Source: Meghimatium bilineatum
Taxonomy: Eukaryota > Mollusca > Gastropoda > Stylommatophora > Philomycidae
Reading direction: 5' to 3'
DNA: 64,000 nucleotides
NCBI GenBank assembly: GCA_034231615.1
Contig: CM067317.1
Span: 19,241,379-19,305,378, forward strand
Part shown: piece after piece, positions 23,410 to 34,579 of the stretch
Numbering within the stretch: the first letter of the stretch is position 1
How the letters are laid out: each line of letters opens with the position of its first letter
Position numbers and translations under genes: made by a program
Notes under the pieces: generated by a model
What the model saw: only the letters and a program-made list of their open reading frames with translations
Databases searched by the model: none
What the model was told of the DNA's origin: nothing

Positions 23410-23850
23410 ACTCGTATTTTTGCCAAGTTCTTAGTACTAAAATGCATCTTCCAAATTGGTATTTTAAAAAAGGGAGGGGGTGGTGAACACCTCAAACCCA
23501 CCTTATGTACGGGCGTGAATACATCTTATTTTTAACCACAAAAGTCCTTTAATAGTTTAGTCCTTGTCTCGATTGGTCCGTTCGGGTGACTTCGTGTGCA
23601 CGGTTTGAATAGCTTGACGAAATCGCATCTTTTTTTGGAGATGCGGTTAGTCAAGTACGGAAGAACACGTGTGCAATTGTTGCTAGGCGATTTGGTGCCG
23701 TTGAACGGACTGGTTCAATTCCCGTTAGTCTCAAGAATTTTTAAAAATTGTCCTCTGGCTTCCTACTTAAAATTTACTTAATAGTTTGGGCATTGGGTGA
23801 CCAATTTAGACAGTATTTTAGATCTACCGGAGACTTTTTAGCAACTCCAC
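23410..23850. other. No recognisable feature
   Basis: AT-rich sequence with a G-rich AAAAGGGAGGGGGTGG patch near 23467. No motif is seen. Confidence 0.4.
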
Positions 23851-24300
23851 GCTGTTGAGCTCCTGCTATCCTCCTTTATTTACACAAGATTTTTTGAGGT
23901 TTTTTGACAAGAAGATTGAGACGGGAATAGAGTACCATGTAGCTCTATTTTGTGCTAGTTCTTCCCATTTATCTTGGCCTGTTTCAAAGGCTTTAGTGAG
24001 GTCTTTAATGAGTCCTTGTAGCGCTTCTTTTGGCCACCTTGAGATCGTATACCCTTCTGTAACTCACCACAGAGACGTATCATTGGCAGGCGATGATGTG
24101 GAATACGTAAGAAAGGTGTAAGAAAGTGATTGAGTTTTCTCACATAGCGTCTATACACAGTCCATGTTTCACCAGCGTATAACAGCAATGGATGTACCAC
24201 TGTTCTGTAAACTTTCAGCTTAGTTTGTAAGCATAAAACTGATGAAACTAACAAACATACAAGAGATAAGCTAAAAGTTGATACACAAAAAAACATGAAA
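23850..24300 (-). pseudogene. LINE 3' fragment with internal deletion
   Basis: The reverse frame (24296-23955) reads LKVYRTVVHPLLLYAGETWT and RYVRKLNHF, then jumps to HHRLPMIRLCGELQKGIRSQ, GGQKKRYKDSLKTSLKPLK, with INKGG-like remains further on. The segment normally between CLRK and the C-terminal basic block is missing, a small deletion. No zinc-finger tail is seen. Confidence 0.8.
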
Positions 24301-25190
24301 TAAGAAACTAAAAATAGACAAGAAACTAGTAATAGAAAACTGCCAAGTAACTAAAAAAAGGTCAGACTTGAGGGATACACAGCAGGCAACAAACGAAAAC
24401 AGACAAACTAATTAAAAAAGACAGTAGATAATACACTTATCGCAGAAAAGAGAAACTAAACCAAAACCATGCTCAAATTAAAAAGACACTAAAATTATTA
24501 AAAAATTCCCTTTCAACTGATGTTTACTGAAAGTGCAAGCAACCGGTCAGCTTCAACAGTGTCCATATTACTTTCATAACCCACTCAGCCTGATTCTTAC
24601 GTTTCTTTCAGTTTCTCAACCTAAACTTGTTGAAAAAGATTCAGCATAATTTGACAATTTTTATGGTCGGCATGTTAGCTTTCAAACCACTTATCAACGC
24701 CGACACCCCAACATCGCAGACATTCATGGCTACATATTAAGAAATTGTAACGGAGGGAAACAACAACAGAGAAATCAAGAAACCAGAGACTTGTTTCGAA
24801 ACACGATCACATAAGCTTTTCGTCTTGATACGTAGTAATTATAGTAATGATTATAAGGTATAATCATAGCAATCTATTTCATGATTATTGTTTACATTCT
24901 AATTCATCACATTGCTTAATCATAAGATTACCCGTCAAACAGCTTACGCATATACGCCTTGTGCGTACAGGATTACCTAAGATACACCCCAGGGTGACAC
25001 TGCAAACTCCCACTGATATACAGGATCGACCTATAAACATGCAACTTATTTTACCTGTGTAAGCTAGTGATAATCCACCAAAAATTATTTCAAAGAAAAT
25101 AAATCCCGCTGGTTAACAAGCAGCTGCTAGTGATGGGGGCTTTACACACGCCGATGATGCGGAAAGTTTTCTGATCGTTGTAGATTGAAT
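24300..25190. other. No recognisable feature
   Basis: A-rich 24300-24500, then mixed sequence. GTTTCGAAACACGATCACAT near 24793 looks like repeat-derived sequence, but I cannot assign it. Confidence 0.4.
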
Positions 25191-25205
25191 GTGTATCTGC
25201 TAGGC

Positions 25206-25270
25206 TATTTGATCAACATGAACAAAAATAGGTATAATTGTTACCACAATAAGTCGATAAAACAACCTAT
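25206..25270 (+). repeat. Isolated terminal segment of the large inverted-repeat family
   Basis: The sequence GAACAAAAATAGGTATAATT, GTTACCACAATAAGTCG and ATAAAACAACCTA is homologous to the outer end of the left arm at 31923-31985 and to the right arm end near 35445-35495. Confidence 0.6.
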
Positions 25271-25599
25271 TTTATATCGAATATCACGAATGTACACAGT
25301 ATCACAAAGAGTTTTACTTTTGATAATGAAATATCAAGACACGTTCAACTATAGGAATTGTTCCAACAAGGGTGACATCATGCCAGTATTATGTGACCAT
25401 TGGATTAGTATAACTAGATTACTTCGCAGTCCTACTTTTGTCTTATGTATGCTATTTCAGTCTATTTTCAGCTGTACATAAAAGTATAAAAATAAAATAT
25501 ATTGAATAAGCAAAATCAGTTTTCTTCACCCTATTGGTGTGTATAGTAGGTCCAATGCTCTTTCATGGCGTATACCAATAATGTCAGGCTGACATGGAA

Positions 25600-26470
25600 A
25601 GATCTAGAGCTATATCGGATGTCTCATGGGACAGACTGTGCCAAGTTTGTTCTTTCATATTGTTCGTCCGTCGAGAGCGATGATGACCATTCAGCTCTAC
25701 TGGGATCTTGATGACGATGATGATGTTTGCGTTGTGTCCGACTGTGATTAATGAGTCCTATATGAGCTTGGAATTGCCTACCACACTTTGGGCAAGTGTA
25801 GGATGAGTCTGTGGTCCATTGAGCGGCTCTTGCCTTTCTTCTCGCGCGTTTTTGTTGTGTTTGAGGTGATCTGCAACTGCGGCTCAGATGATTCAGTGAA
25901 TCAAGAATCACATTTGATTCTGCAACGCCAGACGAATCTGTCTTGTACAAGATTCTCCAATAAATGTGTGTCTATTTTAAAGTGAGTCAATGATGTCTTA
26001 AGAGTGTCTTTAAAGCGCTTCTTCTGTCCTCCTGCCTAGCGGCAGCCAGTTTAGAGTTTTCCATATAGAAGTTTCTTTGGTAGACAATGATCTTCCATTC
26101 GGACCATGTGTCCTCTCCCCAGCGTGTCCGCGCCTTCATCAACATTGTATGTATGCTTATAGACTTAGATTACATCAGTACTTCAATGTCTGGTATTTTA
26201 TCTCACCAATGGACGTTGAGCATCTTACGAAGGCAGCTTAGGTGGAAGTGTTTGAATCTGCTAACGTATCTGGCATATACTGTCCGTGTTTCACAAGCAT
26301 AAAGGAGTGCTGATATTACTGTTGCCTGGTAAACTATAAGTTTGATGCTAGTTGTTATTCCTCTTCTTTTCTATACGTTTTTTCGCATTCTTCCAAATGT
26401 GGCATTGGCTTTCGCTATTTAGGTTGTTTACTTCAGCGTCGATATTTACATCTTGTGGGAGAGTGCAATT
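25600..26470 (-). mobile_element. LINE 3' part with C-terminal C2H2 zinc finger
   Basis: The reverse strand reads LTVYQATVISALLYACETRT, VSRFKHFHLSCLRKMLNVHW and KIPDIEV (26330-26180), then MLMKARTRWG, LAAARQEDRR and LKTLLRHH, and finally TTDSSYTCPKCGRQFQAHIG then LINHSRTQRKHHHRH (25830-25720), a C2H2 finger at the C-terminus. Frames are broken in the middle. It is the most complete 3' end of this LINE family here; 23085, 23850 and 30040 are others. Confidence 0.87.
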
Positions 26471-26699
26471 AACACTGTTAGGTGAAATTATCGCCGGTCA
26501 AGATGACGGGAACGTTTGATACCTTTCGGCCAGTCTCTAGGCAGGGTAGTAGTTTTCGGTGTTTCAATGTATTTCTGATAGAACAGGTGATTTCTACATA
26601 TGAATGGGATAGATTAGAACACAGTGTAACCATTTAGAATCTCTGAAACAACGCTATGACAGATCTAGCAAATCGACAGTGAGGAAACACACTGCTCAT

Positions 26700-28930
26700 A
26701 GAAAATGAAGGGTGCTCAGGAGACGACCAAACGTAAATCTATCAAATTTGGATCAATTAATATCAGCGGATTAAAGAATAAAACTGTAGATCTAATAGAA
26801 GAGATGGAAACATGAAAGATCATACTACTAGTATTAGTAGGTACACGAATTAAGGGCAAGGTAACACAAAAAAAAAAACTAAACAAGGACTACACATTAA
26901 TATACTGTGGTGTACACCAGAATACGAAAGCAAAACACGTCGTAGCTTTCATCCTTGACCCCGCAGTGTCTAAAAATGTCATAGTTACGACCTTTGGGAG
27001 CGAAAGGTTGATAGATATAACCTTTACAATAGACAACAAAAACACATCATTCATTCAAACATACTCTCCCTGTAATGCACACAACAACGAAGCGGAAAGG
27101 GAAGAATTTTTTGATAACATAAATGATATAATAAACAATAATAACACAGAAGAAAACTTATTTGTATTAGGAGATTTTAACGCCCATTTGGGACCAGAAG
27201 GATATGGAATAGAAGAATACATTGGACCGGTAGGAGAAAAAATAAACACGATAAATGACAACGGCTACAGATTAATTGAAATGTGCATTCATAACAACCT
27301 ATTTATAACTAACACATTCTTCAAGCACAGAGAATCCCAAGTTCACACATGGTAAAAGTTGAATGATTTAGAAAGAAGAACCAACAGAAGGAAAATAACA
27401 GACGCAAGAGCCATACCAAACATGAGTGTAGACACCGACCAAAACAGTAATAGTAGCCGTAAATACAAACAGAAAGAGAAAGAAGAAAGACAACAACAAA
27501 GATCACAAATCAGCAACAATTTAAATACACATGCTTAAGGACGACACGGTACGGGAGCAGTACACAGAAAACATCACATAAAAATACGAAAAACTACCAT
27601 TAGATACTACAACAACAGAAGAATAATGAAAATTATTCAAAACGCTATAGCACAAGCAGCAGGAGAAGCATGTTGGTACAAGAACTATAGTGTAAAAAAA
27701 CCCGAAAACAACAGCATGGTGGAATGAAGAAGTCAAAAAAAAAATCACTAGTGAAAAGAAACAGAAATATAAAAATGGGTCAAACGTAAAATCCACGTAG
27801 ATTACACAGAATACAAGACAGCAAGAACAAATGATAAGAAATTCATTAAAACTGCCAAAATCAACTCATGGAAAGAATATGGAGACATGCTCAACGCAGA
27901 TACATTATAAAAATGCACAAAAGAGGTTCTAAAAGAAAATTAAGAACATGAGAAACAAATAATACATATATGAGCCAACAGAAATAATAAGTGACGAAAA
28001 CGGTAATGCACTAAAAGAACCGAAGCAAATAATGGAAAGATGGCAGAAATATTTCAAGGAACTACTAGACCTAAAAGAAGGAGAAGTAGACACAACAGTA
28101 AAAACTACAGCAACGAACTTAGAACCAAATATACTACTATCGGAAATAGAAAGTACAATAAACAAAGCACCAATAAACAAAGCAGCAGGTTTTGATAACA
28201 TACAAAGAGAACTTATCAAAGCAGAAGAGAGCGGGGAAATTGGCTACACAGACTTTTCAATGTAATATGGAAGAAACAAGAAACACCAGAAGACTGAAGG
28301 AACGCGACAATAATTCCTATATGGAAGGGAAAAGGCAGTAAGAGAGACTGAAAAAAAAATACAAAGGAATATCCTCACTAAGCAACACAGGAAACATTTT
28401 TAACAAAATATTATAATAACGATTACGATCGTACATTGAACCACAACTTAAAAATACCCAAATGGGCTTTCGTAAGAACAAAAGCTGTACGGATGATATC
28501 TTTGCACTAAGACAGCTAACAGAAAGAGCGACAGAAAACAACAAAGAATTATACATCATATTCGTCGACCAAGAAAAGGCTTTCGACAGAGTAGACAGAC
28601 AACAACAATGGAAAACATTATCAATACACGGAGTACCAGAACATTTAATCAATATGTGCAAGGGCATTTATGCTAATAGCCAATGTGAAGTAAGAACAAA
28701 TGCAGGAGTGTCCAATAAGTTCCAAATTCAATCGGGAGTTCACCAGGGCTCTGTCCAATCCACCCTACCTTTATATAACATATATCGACCAGATCTGTAA
28801 AATAACAATTACCAACGAAGAAGATAACATAAAAGACAAATTTAAAGAACTACTCTTTGCAGACGACCAAGTAATAAAAGCGACAACATAAGGACAATAA
28901 CATATGAACAGACTCCACGAGCCCTAATTT
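26700..28930 (+). mobile_element. RTE-type LINE: AP endonuclease + RT, longest copy in the window
   Basis: The 5' part reads SIKFGSINISGLKNKTVDLI, then an open 129-codon frame (26966-27355) with VAFILDPAVSKNV upstream, DITFTIDNKNTSFIQTYSPC, LFVLGDFNAHLGPEGYG (endonuclease GDFN motif) and NDNGYRLIEMC. A decayed linker follows (27356-28020). RT follows: MGFRKNKSCTDDIFALRQL, IIFVDQEKAFDRVDRQQ (D of motif A), IQSGVHQGSV, and KELLFADDQVIKATT (motif C ADD, 28846-28890). It stops soon after HMNRLHE near 28925, so the thumb and C-terminus are missing. Several frameshifts; inactive. Confidence 0.92.
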
Positions 28931-29134
28931 ATAACTGAAGGTGGATTATAGTTAGTTTTTAAAAGTGGACAATATGGTAAAGGTAAAAGATGGTTAGATA
29001 CTTTACTGAGTTTCCCTCAGAAAGATCACTAAATGTTTTGAAAAACGTATAATAAATATTCTAATGTATCTAAACATGGTTTCTGGACAAGACTAGACAC
29101 AGGCATTTCAATATATATTAAGTGGCATTCTTTC

Positions 29135-29365
29135 TAGAACGTAGCCCTATTTATGTATCTTCTGAGTTCTCGTAATTCTGGAAGAGTTGATCTGCTGCAT
29201 CCAGGGGCATGTTTAAGGAATTGGATATATCTTATATCTATCTTTGTCTTGAAAGGCGCTTACCCCTGCTTCCAGCAACTATACTGTCCATTATTAATTT
29301 TTCTATGCTGTTATGTCTCTTTATATGGCCAAAAACTATATTCTTTCTTAGTATAATATCGTTTA
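29135..29365 (-). pseudogene. LINE C-terminal scrap
   Basis: The reverse strand reads KNIVFGHIKRHNSIEKLIMD, SIVAGSRGKRLSRQR and DISNSLNMPLDAADQLFQN, matching the tail FGHIKRHNCLERQIM of the 12768-13640 family. The copy is truncated at both sides. Confidence 0.75.
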
Positions 29366-29880
29366 AGTGCTACCACTCTTCAACTTTTAATACTTCAAAC
29401 AATGAAACGGTTAGCATCGGAAATGCAACGGACCTCATATTTCCAAATGCACCACCAAAAAACATGGAGGGGGCCCACGTTGGTAAATTTAGCTCCAATG
29501 GGAGCAATCGGTGAAAAAGGTTCAGAACGACTGGACACATAGATAGAGCAACAACTTACCTCCCAATTCCTCATATCCAAACATTGATTTGTCACTGTTG
29601 ATGCTTGTACAGTTCCAGCGCAAATTCTTGAACTGGTAACGACACTCGGCACTGCCTAGCTTTGCTCCTTCTCCAGTTGCGACTATAGCGTCTGGTCGAC
29701 TCCGACAGATAAGTCTTTGCTTGGGAGCAAGCCCGGGTATCTTGTTGCAGATGGTCGTAGCTCCAAGCGCAACAACTGATGAGAGAGCTCTGTCAACGAA
29801 TATGTTGAGATGAGGAAATGAGGCTAGATAGGCACCACTTTAATGCACACAATGTGTAAGCTATATTGATATCCTATCAA
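29365..29880. other. No recognisable feature
   Basis: Moderately GC-rich from 29640 to 29800, possibly an old insertion. No motif, tRNA-like box or tail was found. Confidence 0.4.
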
Positions 29881-29919
29881 TAACACGACACTGTTCGTGA
29901 TATGTTACAGCAAAATGAC

Positions 29920-30030
29920 CTGTTACAGCTGCGAGATCTAGAGCAACAAATTTTATCTATTCAAAATAATTAATCTATTACAACTGATTGATCTATTACA
30001 ACTAATTCGATTTGTTACAGTTAAATGATA
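29920..30030. repeat. Minisatellite of TTACAACTAATTGAT-type units, left part
   Basis: Units of about 20-22 bp built on TTACAACTAATTGATCTA. The array continues at 30490 after a LINE insertion. Confidence 0.8.
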
Positions 30031-30034
30031 TGCG

Positions 30035-30490
30035 AGTGTTGTTGTTGTTCATCCATCACAAGTGATGATGACCATTTGTTACATCTACTTTTGAAATTCA
30101 GTTGGAGATTTGTCTCTGCATATGAGTTCGTAAATGACTAATAGGCCCTATTTGAGCAGCAAATGTCCATGGACAGTCTGGGCATGGATGACCGCCGTAT
30201 ACTGTTTTTGGTCAATCACTGACATTCCAGAGACACTCCACTGTTGAGCTGCTGCATTTCTCCTCTTTTCATGATGCGCCCTTTTTGACTGTAAGATGTC
30301 ATGTAAATCTATTTTCTGCAAGTTCTTTCCATGGATCTTGGTCTATTTGAAAATCTTTCAGTGAGGTCTTTAACGAGTCCTTGTAGCGCTTCTTGTTGCC
30401 TCCTTGAGTTCTTGTACCCTTCTCAAGCTCACCATAGAGAAGTATTTTTGGCAGCGATGATCTGGCATACGTACCAGATGACCTGGTAAT
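30035..30490 (-). mobile_element. LINE 3' end with C2H2 tail inserted in a minisatellite
   Basis: The reverse strand reads LLYGELEKGTRTQGGNKKRY, KDSLKTSLKDFQIDQDPWKE, then GHPCPDCPWTFAAQIGPISH and LRTHMQRQIS (zinc finger CPDC...H), then VDVTNGHHHL, ending in a (GTT)n-like stretch GTGTTGTTGTTGTTC at about 30030-30048. The same LINE family as 25600-26470. Minisatellite lies on both sides; a shared TGATAT is a weak TSD candidate. Confidence 0.85.
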
Positions 30491-30790
30491 AATGTAGTGA
30501 TATATTACAACTAAATAATATGTTTTAGCAAACAGACCTTTTAAAACGACTTAATATGTTACAACTAAATTATCTATTACAACTAATTGGTCTGTTACAA
30601 CTAAGTGTTCGTTTACAACTAAGTATTATATTACAAATAACTGATATATTACAACTAATTTATGTGTTAGTCATAATTGATATATTACAACTAATTTATG
30701 TGTTAGAAATAATTGATATATTACAACTAATTTATGTGTTAGAAATAATTGATATATTACAAATAATGTATCTGCTACAGAGTCTGGCTA
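30490..30790. repeat. Minisatellite right part with 36-bp units
   Basis: Units such as TTGATATATTACAACTAATT followed by TATGTGTTAGAAATAA (36 bp) occur three times at 30660-30760, with shorter related units on the left. The forward frame 30556-30840 (repeated LQLIYVLEIIDI) is a translation of this array. Confidence 0.85.
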
Positions 30791-30839
30791 TGTCGCTGAC
30801 ATATAATAACTCCTCTAGGGCAGTAAGATATCTATATTA

Positions 30840-31140
30840 ATTTTACATGCATGTGTATCCGAAACACTCAAATAGCATTGACAAATTACTGAATGTCAAT
30901 ATTGCTTAGAACATCAGTATAACCAAATGATGGGTTACACTCATAGTACCGTTTTCACGTCCACAATAGGATATCGTGCCAGCAGTGTTACAATTAAACT
31001 CGAAAGCGGTGATGGTTTGTAGGTGGATTCAACAGCTAAACTGTTGCTTTGATTAGCATTTTTCTAGCTTCAGCCATTGAGGGAAAGGGGTGGGGTGATG
31101 GTGGAAACAATAAATAGCCCTTTCACCTCACGTTCAACAG
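30840..31140. other. No recognisable feature
   Basis: Mixed sequence between the minisatellite and the jockey-like fragment. A G-rich AAAGGGGTGGGGTGATGGTG patch lies near 31085. Confidence 0.4.
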
Positions 31141-31920
31141 ATAGCAGAACGATTCCCTACATTTTATTAGTGGAGCAATAAGATCTACACCACAGCTGCA
31201 TGTGAAATACATACGAATGTAGAACCCCTTGAGATGCGGAGAGATATGGCTGCAATAGAGGCTTATGAAAGAAGCAAAAGAATGAACAAAGACCACCCTT
31301 GTACAAAAACAACTTGTAGAAAACTGACAATTAAACCACAGAATAAAACAAAAGTCAGTTCTCAGCCATGTCAATGAAATAAAAGACAGCTATCATCTCT
31401 CAGACAAAAGACAAGAACTGCAAAGAATAGAAAAATGTTTGCCACCACACGCAGGTATCAAATTGCCAGAAAACAAGACACAATTACGAGATAATACAAC
31501 GAAAAGTTCCGACCCAGTAAGTCTTATGAAAACAACACATAAAACAATAAACACCTACCCAGTAGACACCAATGAATTCATGTCTATACTGATGGGTCTC
31601 CTTTCAAAGCCACCATCGAAGTAGGTTATGGTGTTTATATAGAATATCCATACAAAACAAATGATGAGTTGTTTGATGCATGTGGGGAGATATGTTCTAA
31701 CTGTGAAGCCGAAATAACAGCTCTAGAAATTGCCTTGTACCCACCTGAAGACTATATTTGATGTCTTTAAATAGAAAGTTCAACATATTGTGATCTTTAT
31801 AGACTACATGCCCGCTCTTCAAGCCTAGAATGTGATGGACATTGTAAGCTTGAGGGATAAAAGTTTCAGTGTCGGTTAACAACCCTAAAAGGAAATGGGT
31901 GAATGGGGTAACGCATGGCA
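31140..31920 (+). pseudogene. Jockey-like LINE fragment: post-RT region + RNase H N-terminal half
   Basis: The forward strand reads STPQLH/TAACEIHTNVEPLEMRR (frameshift near 31200), DMAAIEAYERSKRMNKDHPC and LTIKPQNKTKV. After more decay come SIYTDGSPFKATIEVGYGVY (RNase H first Asp, 31587), CEAEITALEIALY (Glu, near 31720) and IVIFIDYMPALQA (second Asp, near 31795). It is cut at about 31920, exactly where the large inverted-repeat arm begins. Confidence 0.85.
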
Positions 31921-32005
31921 AATATCAAAATGAGCAAAAATAGGCATATGTGTTACCAAACAAGTCGATAAAACAACCTAATAATCAGACACAGCGACAG
32001 ACAGC

Positions 32006-32030
32006 TTTCCGGCTAAAAAGCCTTCATCAG
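32006..32030 (-). ncRNA. Hammerhead ribozyme core-like motif
   Basis: On the reverse strand the order is CTGATGA, a 4-bp stem GGCT/AGCC with TTTT loop (plus one A-G mismatch at its base), then GAAA. This is the conserved core of hammerhead ribozymes, which occur in the repeats of Penelope-like elements. I could not find convincing stems I and III or a UH cleavage site, so activity is doubtful. Confidence 0.35.
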
Positions 32031-32044
32031 GACAAACAAAAGAG

Positions 32045-32755
32045 TCATGTGACGTATTCCTTCCAGAACGTTGTCTTCCTAATGAACTCTCTGAACCTCT
32101 CTCTGTCTTGGGCGATGTGGCTTGCATTTTCTAGCGATGTATTCATGTTATCTTTAATGTCGTCAGTCCATCGTCTTCTTGGTCTGCCCCTTCTCCTCTA
32201 CCCAGGTACTCTTCCCTCCATTATTTGTCTTTCTAAACAGTTATGTCTCTTTATATGACCAAATAGGCGTAGTTTTCTTTTTGTTATTGTGTTTAGTAAC
32301 CAACACTCTGGAATATTCAGTGTGTTTATAATATCTCAGTTTATAATTTTATCCTTCCATGATATTCTAAGTATCTTCCTGTAGCATTTCACCTCGAAGG
32401 CGTTGATCCTCTTTGCCGCTGTTTTACTTAGAGTCCGTGTTTCACATCCGTATGTTGCAACCGGAAAAATAAAAGTTCGTAACATTAGCACTTTCGTTTC
32501 TATTTTGTTGTTTTTCCATATGTTTTTCAGCCGTGTTATTTTGCAATATGCCATTGCCAATCTCTTCCTTATTTCTGCCATGCAGTCTCCTGCACCGTTG
32601 ATGTTTGCTCCTAAGTATTAAAATTTATCCACACATTCTACTCGTATCTCGGTATTGTCTATTCTGATTTTTGGTTGTTGTGTTGTTATATCTGTTGACA
32701 TGATTTTTGTTTTCTGCGTGTTTAAATACAAATTTTGTGCTTCGCTATATTTATA
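32045..32755 (-). mobile_element. RTE-type LINE, second 5'-truncated copy of the 12.8 kb family
   Basis: Almost base-for-base equal to 12772-13475, including FPVATYGCETRTLSKTAAKR and KCYRKILRISWKDKI (open 32581-32336) and the same 3' end GTCATGTGACG. Its 5' end is at about 32752 (TTCGCTATATTTATAAAAT), while the other copy runs on to 13640. Small differences (ATTCTACTCGTATCTC here) separate the two. It lies within the left inverted-repeat arm. Confidence 0.92.
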
Positions 32756-33689
32756 AAATAATAATTTATATTTGCATTATACTAAATATAGCAAAAAAAG
32801 ACAACAGTAAATAAATCTTGCATAGAGACACACATTGTGGTGATAGGAAGGGGGAAAAAGAGGGACAGTAGTGTGGAGACGACGGCGGAATCAAAGATAT
32901 GACAGAAAGACATGGAAAAAGGAAGTGTGAGAGGAAGATAAAATGGCTAAGTGCACAGAAAAAGTAGAAATAGATAAGCTATAATGCAAATACAATAACA
33001 ATGGTAATTCAAATGACTTAGCTTGGACGTAGTTTGCGGTGAAACGAGAGTCGCAATTTAAGATATGTTAAATAGCAAATTGTGGCCTGTTACCACTCGT
33101 TCAATGTGGGCTGTAAAAAGCAATAAAACTTGACTGGACAAATGCCCGATGAATCACAGACATGAGTTATAGAGAATGCTAGGAAAACAACAATCTAAGC
33201 GTAAGGCAGGGCCGTAGTCGCCAAAATGTGCACATATATGTAAAATTGGCTCAAACAAAACGGCCTGTAATAACATAATATGAGAGAAAGGGGGGGTTGA
33301 GAGAATGCAGGAAAATTAAAAGAAGGTAAATGAAGAAGCTAGTGAGTTGAAGAGAAGTGAGAATGGCAGATCGAAGTGGGTCCCAAACTAAAACGAGGAT
33401 ACGTCACACAAGGAAGGAATGTTGAGGTGGGAGGGTGCCCTCTGAAAGCAGGTACGGCAGAGCTGAAGAGGGGAACCATAACGGGAAAGTGCGTCGTAGG
33501 AAGGTATCTAAAATGAAAAAGGTCGATATAGGAAGACGTGTGATGACTGTGCAGGAGAATAAGGTTCTAGTGAAGGTAGAAAATAATGGAACAGGAGACG
33601 AAGGTCATGGCAGATGGAGGCAGACCCAGAACTACAATAGGGGCATGTGAAATGTATAGGATGGTGAAAATGGAGGAGAGGGTTGTCGT

Positions 33690-34195
33690 AGGTCCCTGAT
33701 CTTTCCCCTTTGACACAGTGGCCCATGAGCGTTCCTTCTGGCCACACTATTATTTTGTGGTCTACTATCGCTCTGAGCTACTTCCCTGTTTTCCTTGGCC
33801 TTGCTAAGTCGGCTACTTCTACAGCAACCGAGCGTGTAAATATTGTATGACTGAATCTGACTTACTTTCGATCCCCTTTTTTACAAATATGCTATGGCTG
33901 CAGCGTCAATGGGTAACCTGCTACAAACTACTAGGATGGCTCGGAGGCAGTGATCCCTCCTATATCTTTCTATGGAGCCAGCGTGCAGTGCGAGCAATGC
34001 CTACAAACAGATTGCGACGTTCGGTTGGTCTCACACAGAAATAACCTCGTTTCATCTGACATGATCTCCCCATGGTACATAGTCCGCGCTAAGGGATCGG
34101 TTGTTCGAGGTTCTGTCCGCTGATCGTTGTTCCTTATAGATGAACCACTGTACAGTGCGGGCAGTACCCACATAGGGATTGTGACGTGGGGCTGG
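33690..34195. other. Loop of the inverted repeat, unique part
   Basis: Two related blocks about 180 bp apart (AGTGCGAGCAATGCCTACAA near 33985 and AGTGCGGGCAGTACCCACAT near 34155) suggest an internal duplication. No coding motif was recognised. Confidence 0.5.
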
Positions 34196-34425
34196 CCTAT
34201 CCTTATAACATCTTCGGTTTATGCGACGGTTTGCCTATCCTTATAACATCTTCGGTTTATGCGACGGTTTGCCTATCCTTATAACATCTTCGGTTTATGC
34301 GACGGTTTGCCTATCCTTATAACATCTTCGGTTTATGCGACGGTTTGCCTATCCTTATAACATCTTCGGTTTATGCGACGGTTTGCCTATCCTTATATCA
34401 TCTTCGGTTTATGCGACTGGTTACA
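34195..34425. repeat. 38-bp minisatellite, 6 copies
   Basis: The unit is TGCCTATCCTTATAACATCT plus TCGGTTTATGCGACGGTT. Copies are nearly perfect; only the last differs (TATATCATC and GCGACTGG). Three forward frames are open across it as a consequence. Confidence 0.95.
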
Positions 34426-34579
34426 TTCCCCAGCACACGGCGTCAAAAGGTACTTGGCGCTGCTGTTGTGTCCTTGGTCGGTCCATCTTCCGTTATATTG
34501 CATCGGGACTTCTTCCATACGAACCTCCACCGACCACGACATTGAGATCCATTGACACCTACTACTCACCTTCAACAAC

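Larger units (their letters stand above)
31923..33690. repeat. Left arm of a large inverted repeat (interrupted)
   Basis: The outer end TATCAAAATGAGCAAAAATA (31923) through ACACAGCGACA (about 31997), and the inner block 32910-33690, are reverse complements of 35495-34580. Matching landmarks include GCACAGAAAAAGTAGAAAT and CAAATTGTGGCCTGTTACCA on the left versus the complementary sequences at 35370 and 35250. An RTE copy (32045-32755) and about 150 bp of extra sequence interrupt this arm. Identity is moderate, so the repeat is old. It may be a Penelope-type pLTR pair or a foldback element. Confidence 0.8.

Noticed and set aside
27055-28667. Several reverse frames over the RTE copy
   Set aside because: Antisense shadows of endonuclease and RT coding sequence.
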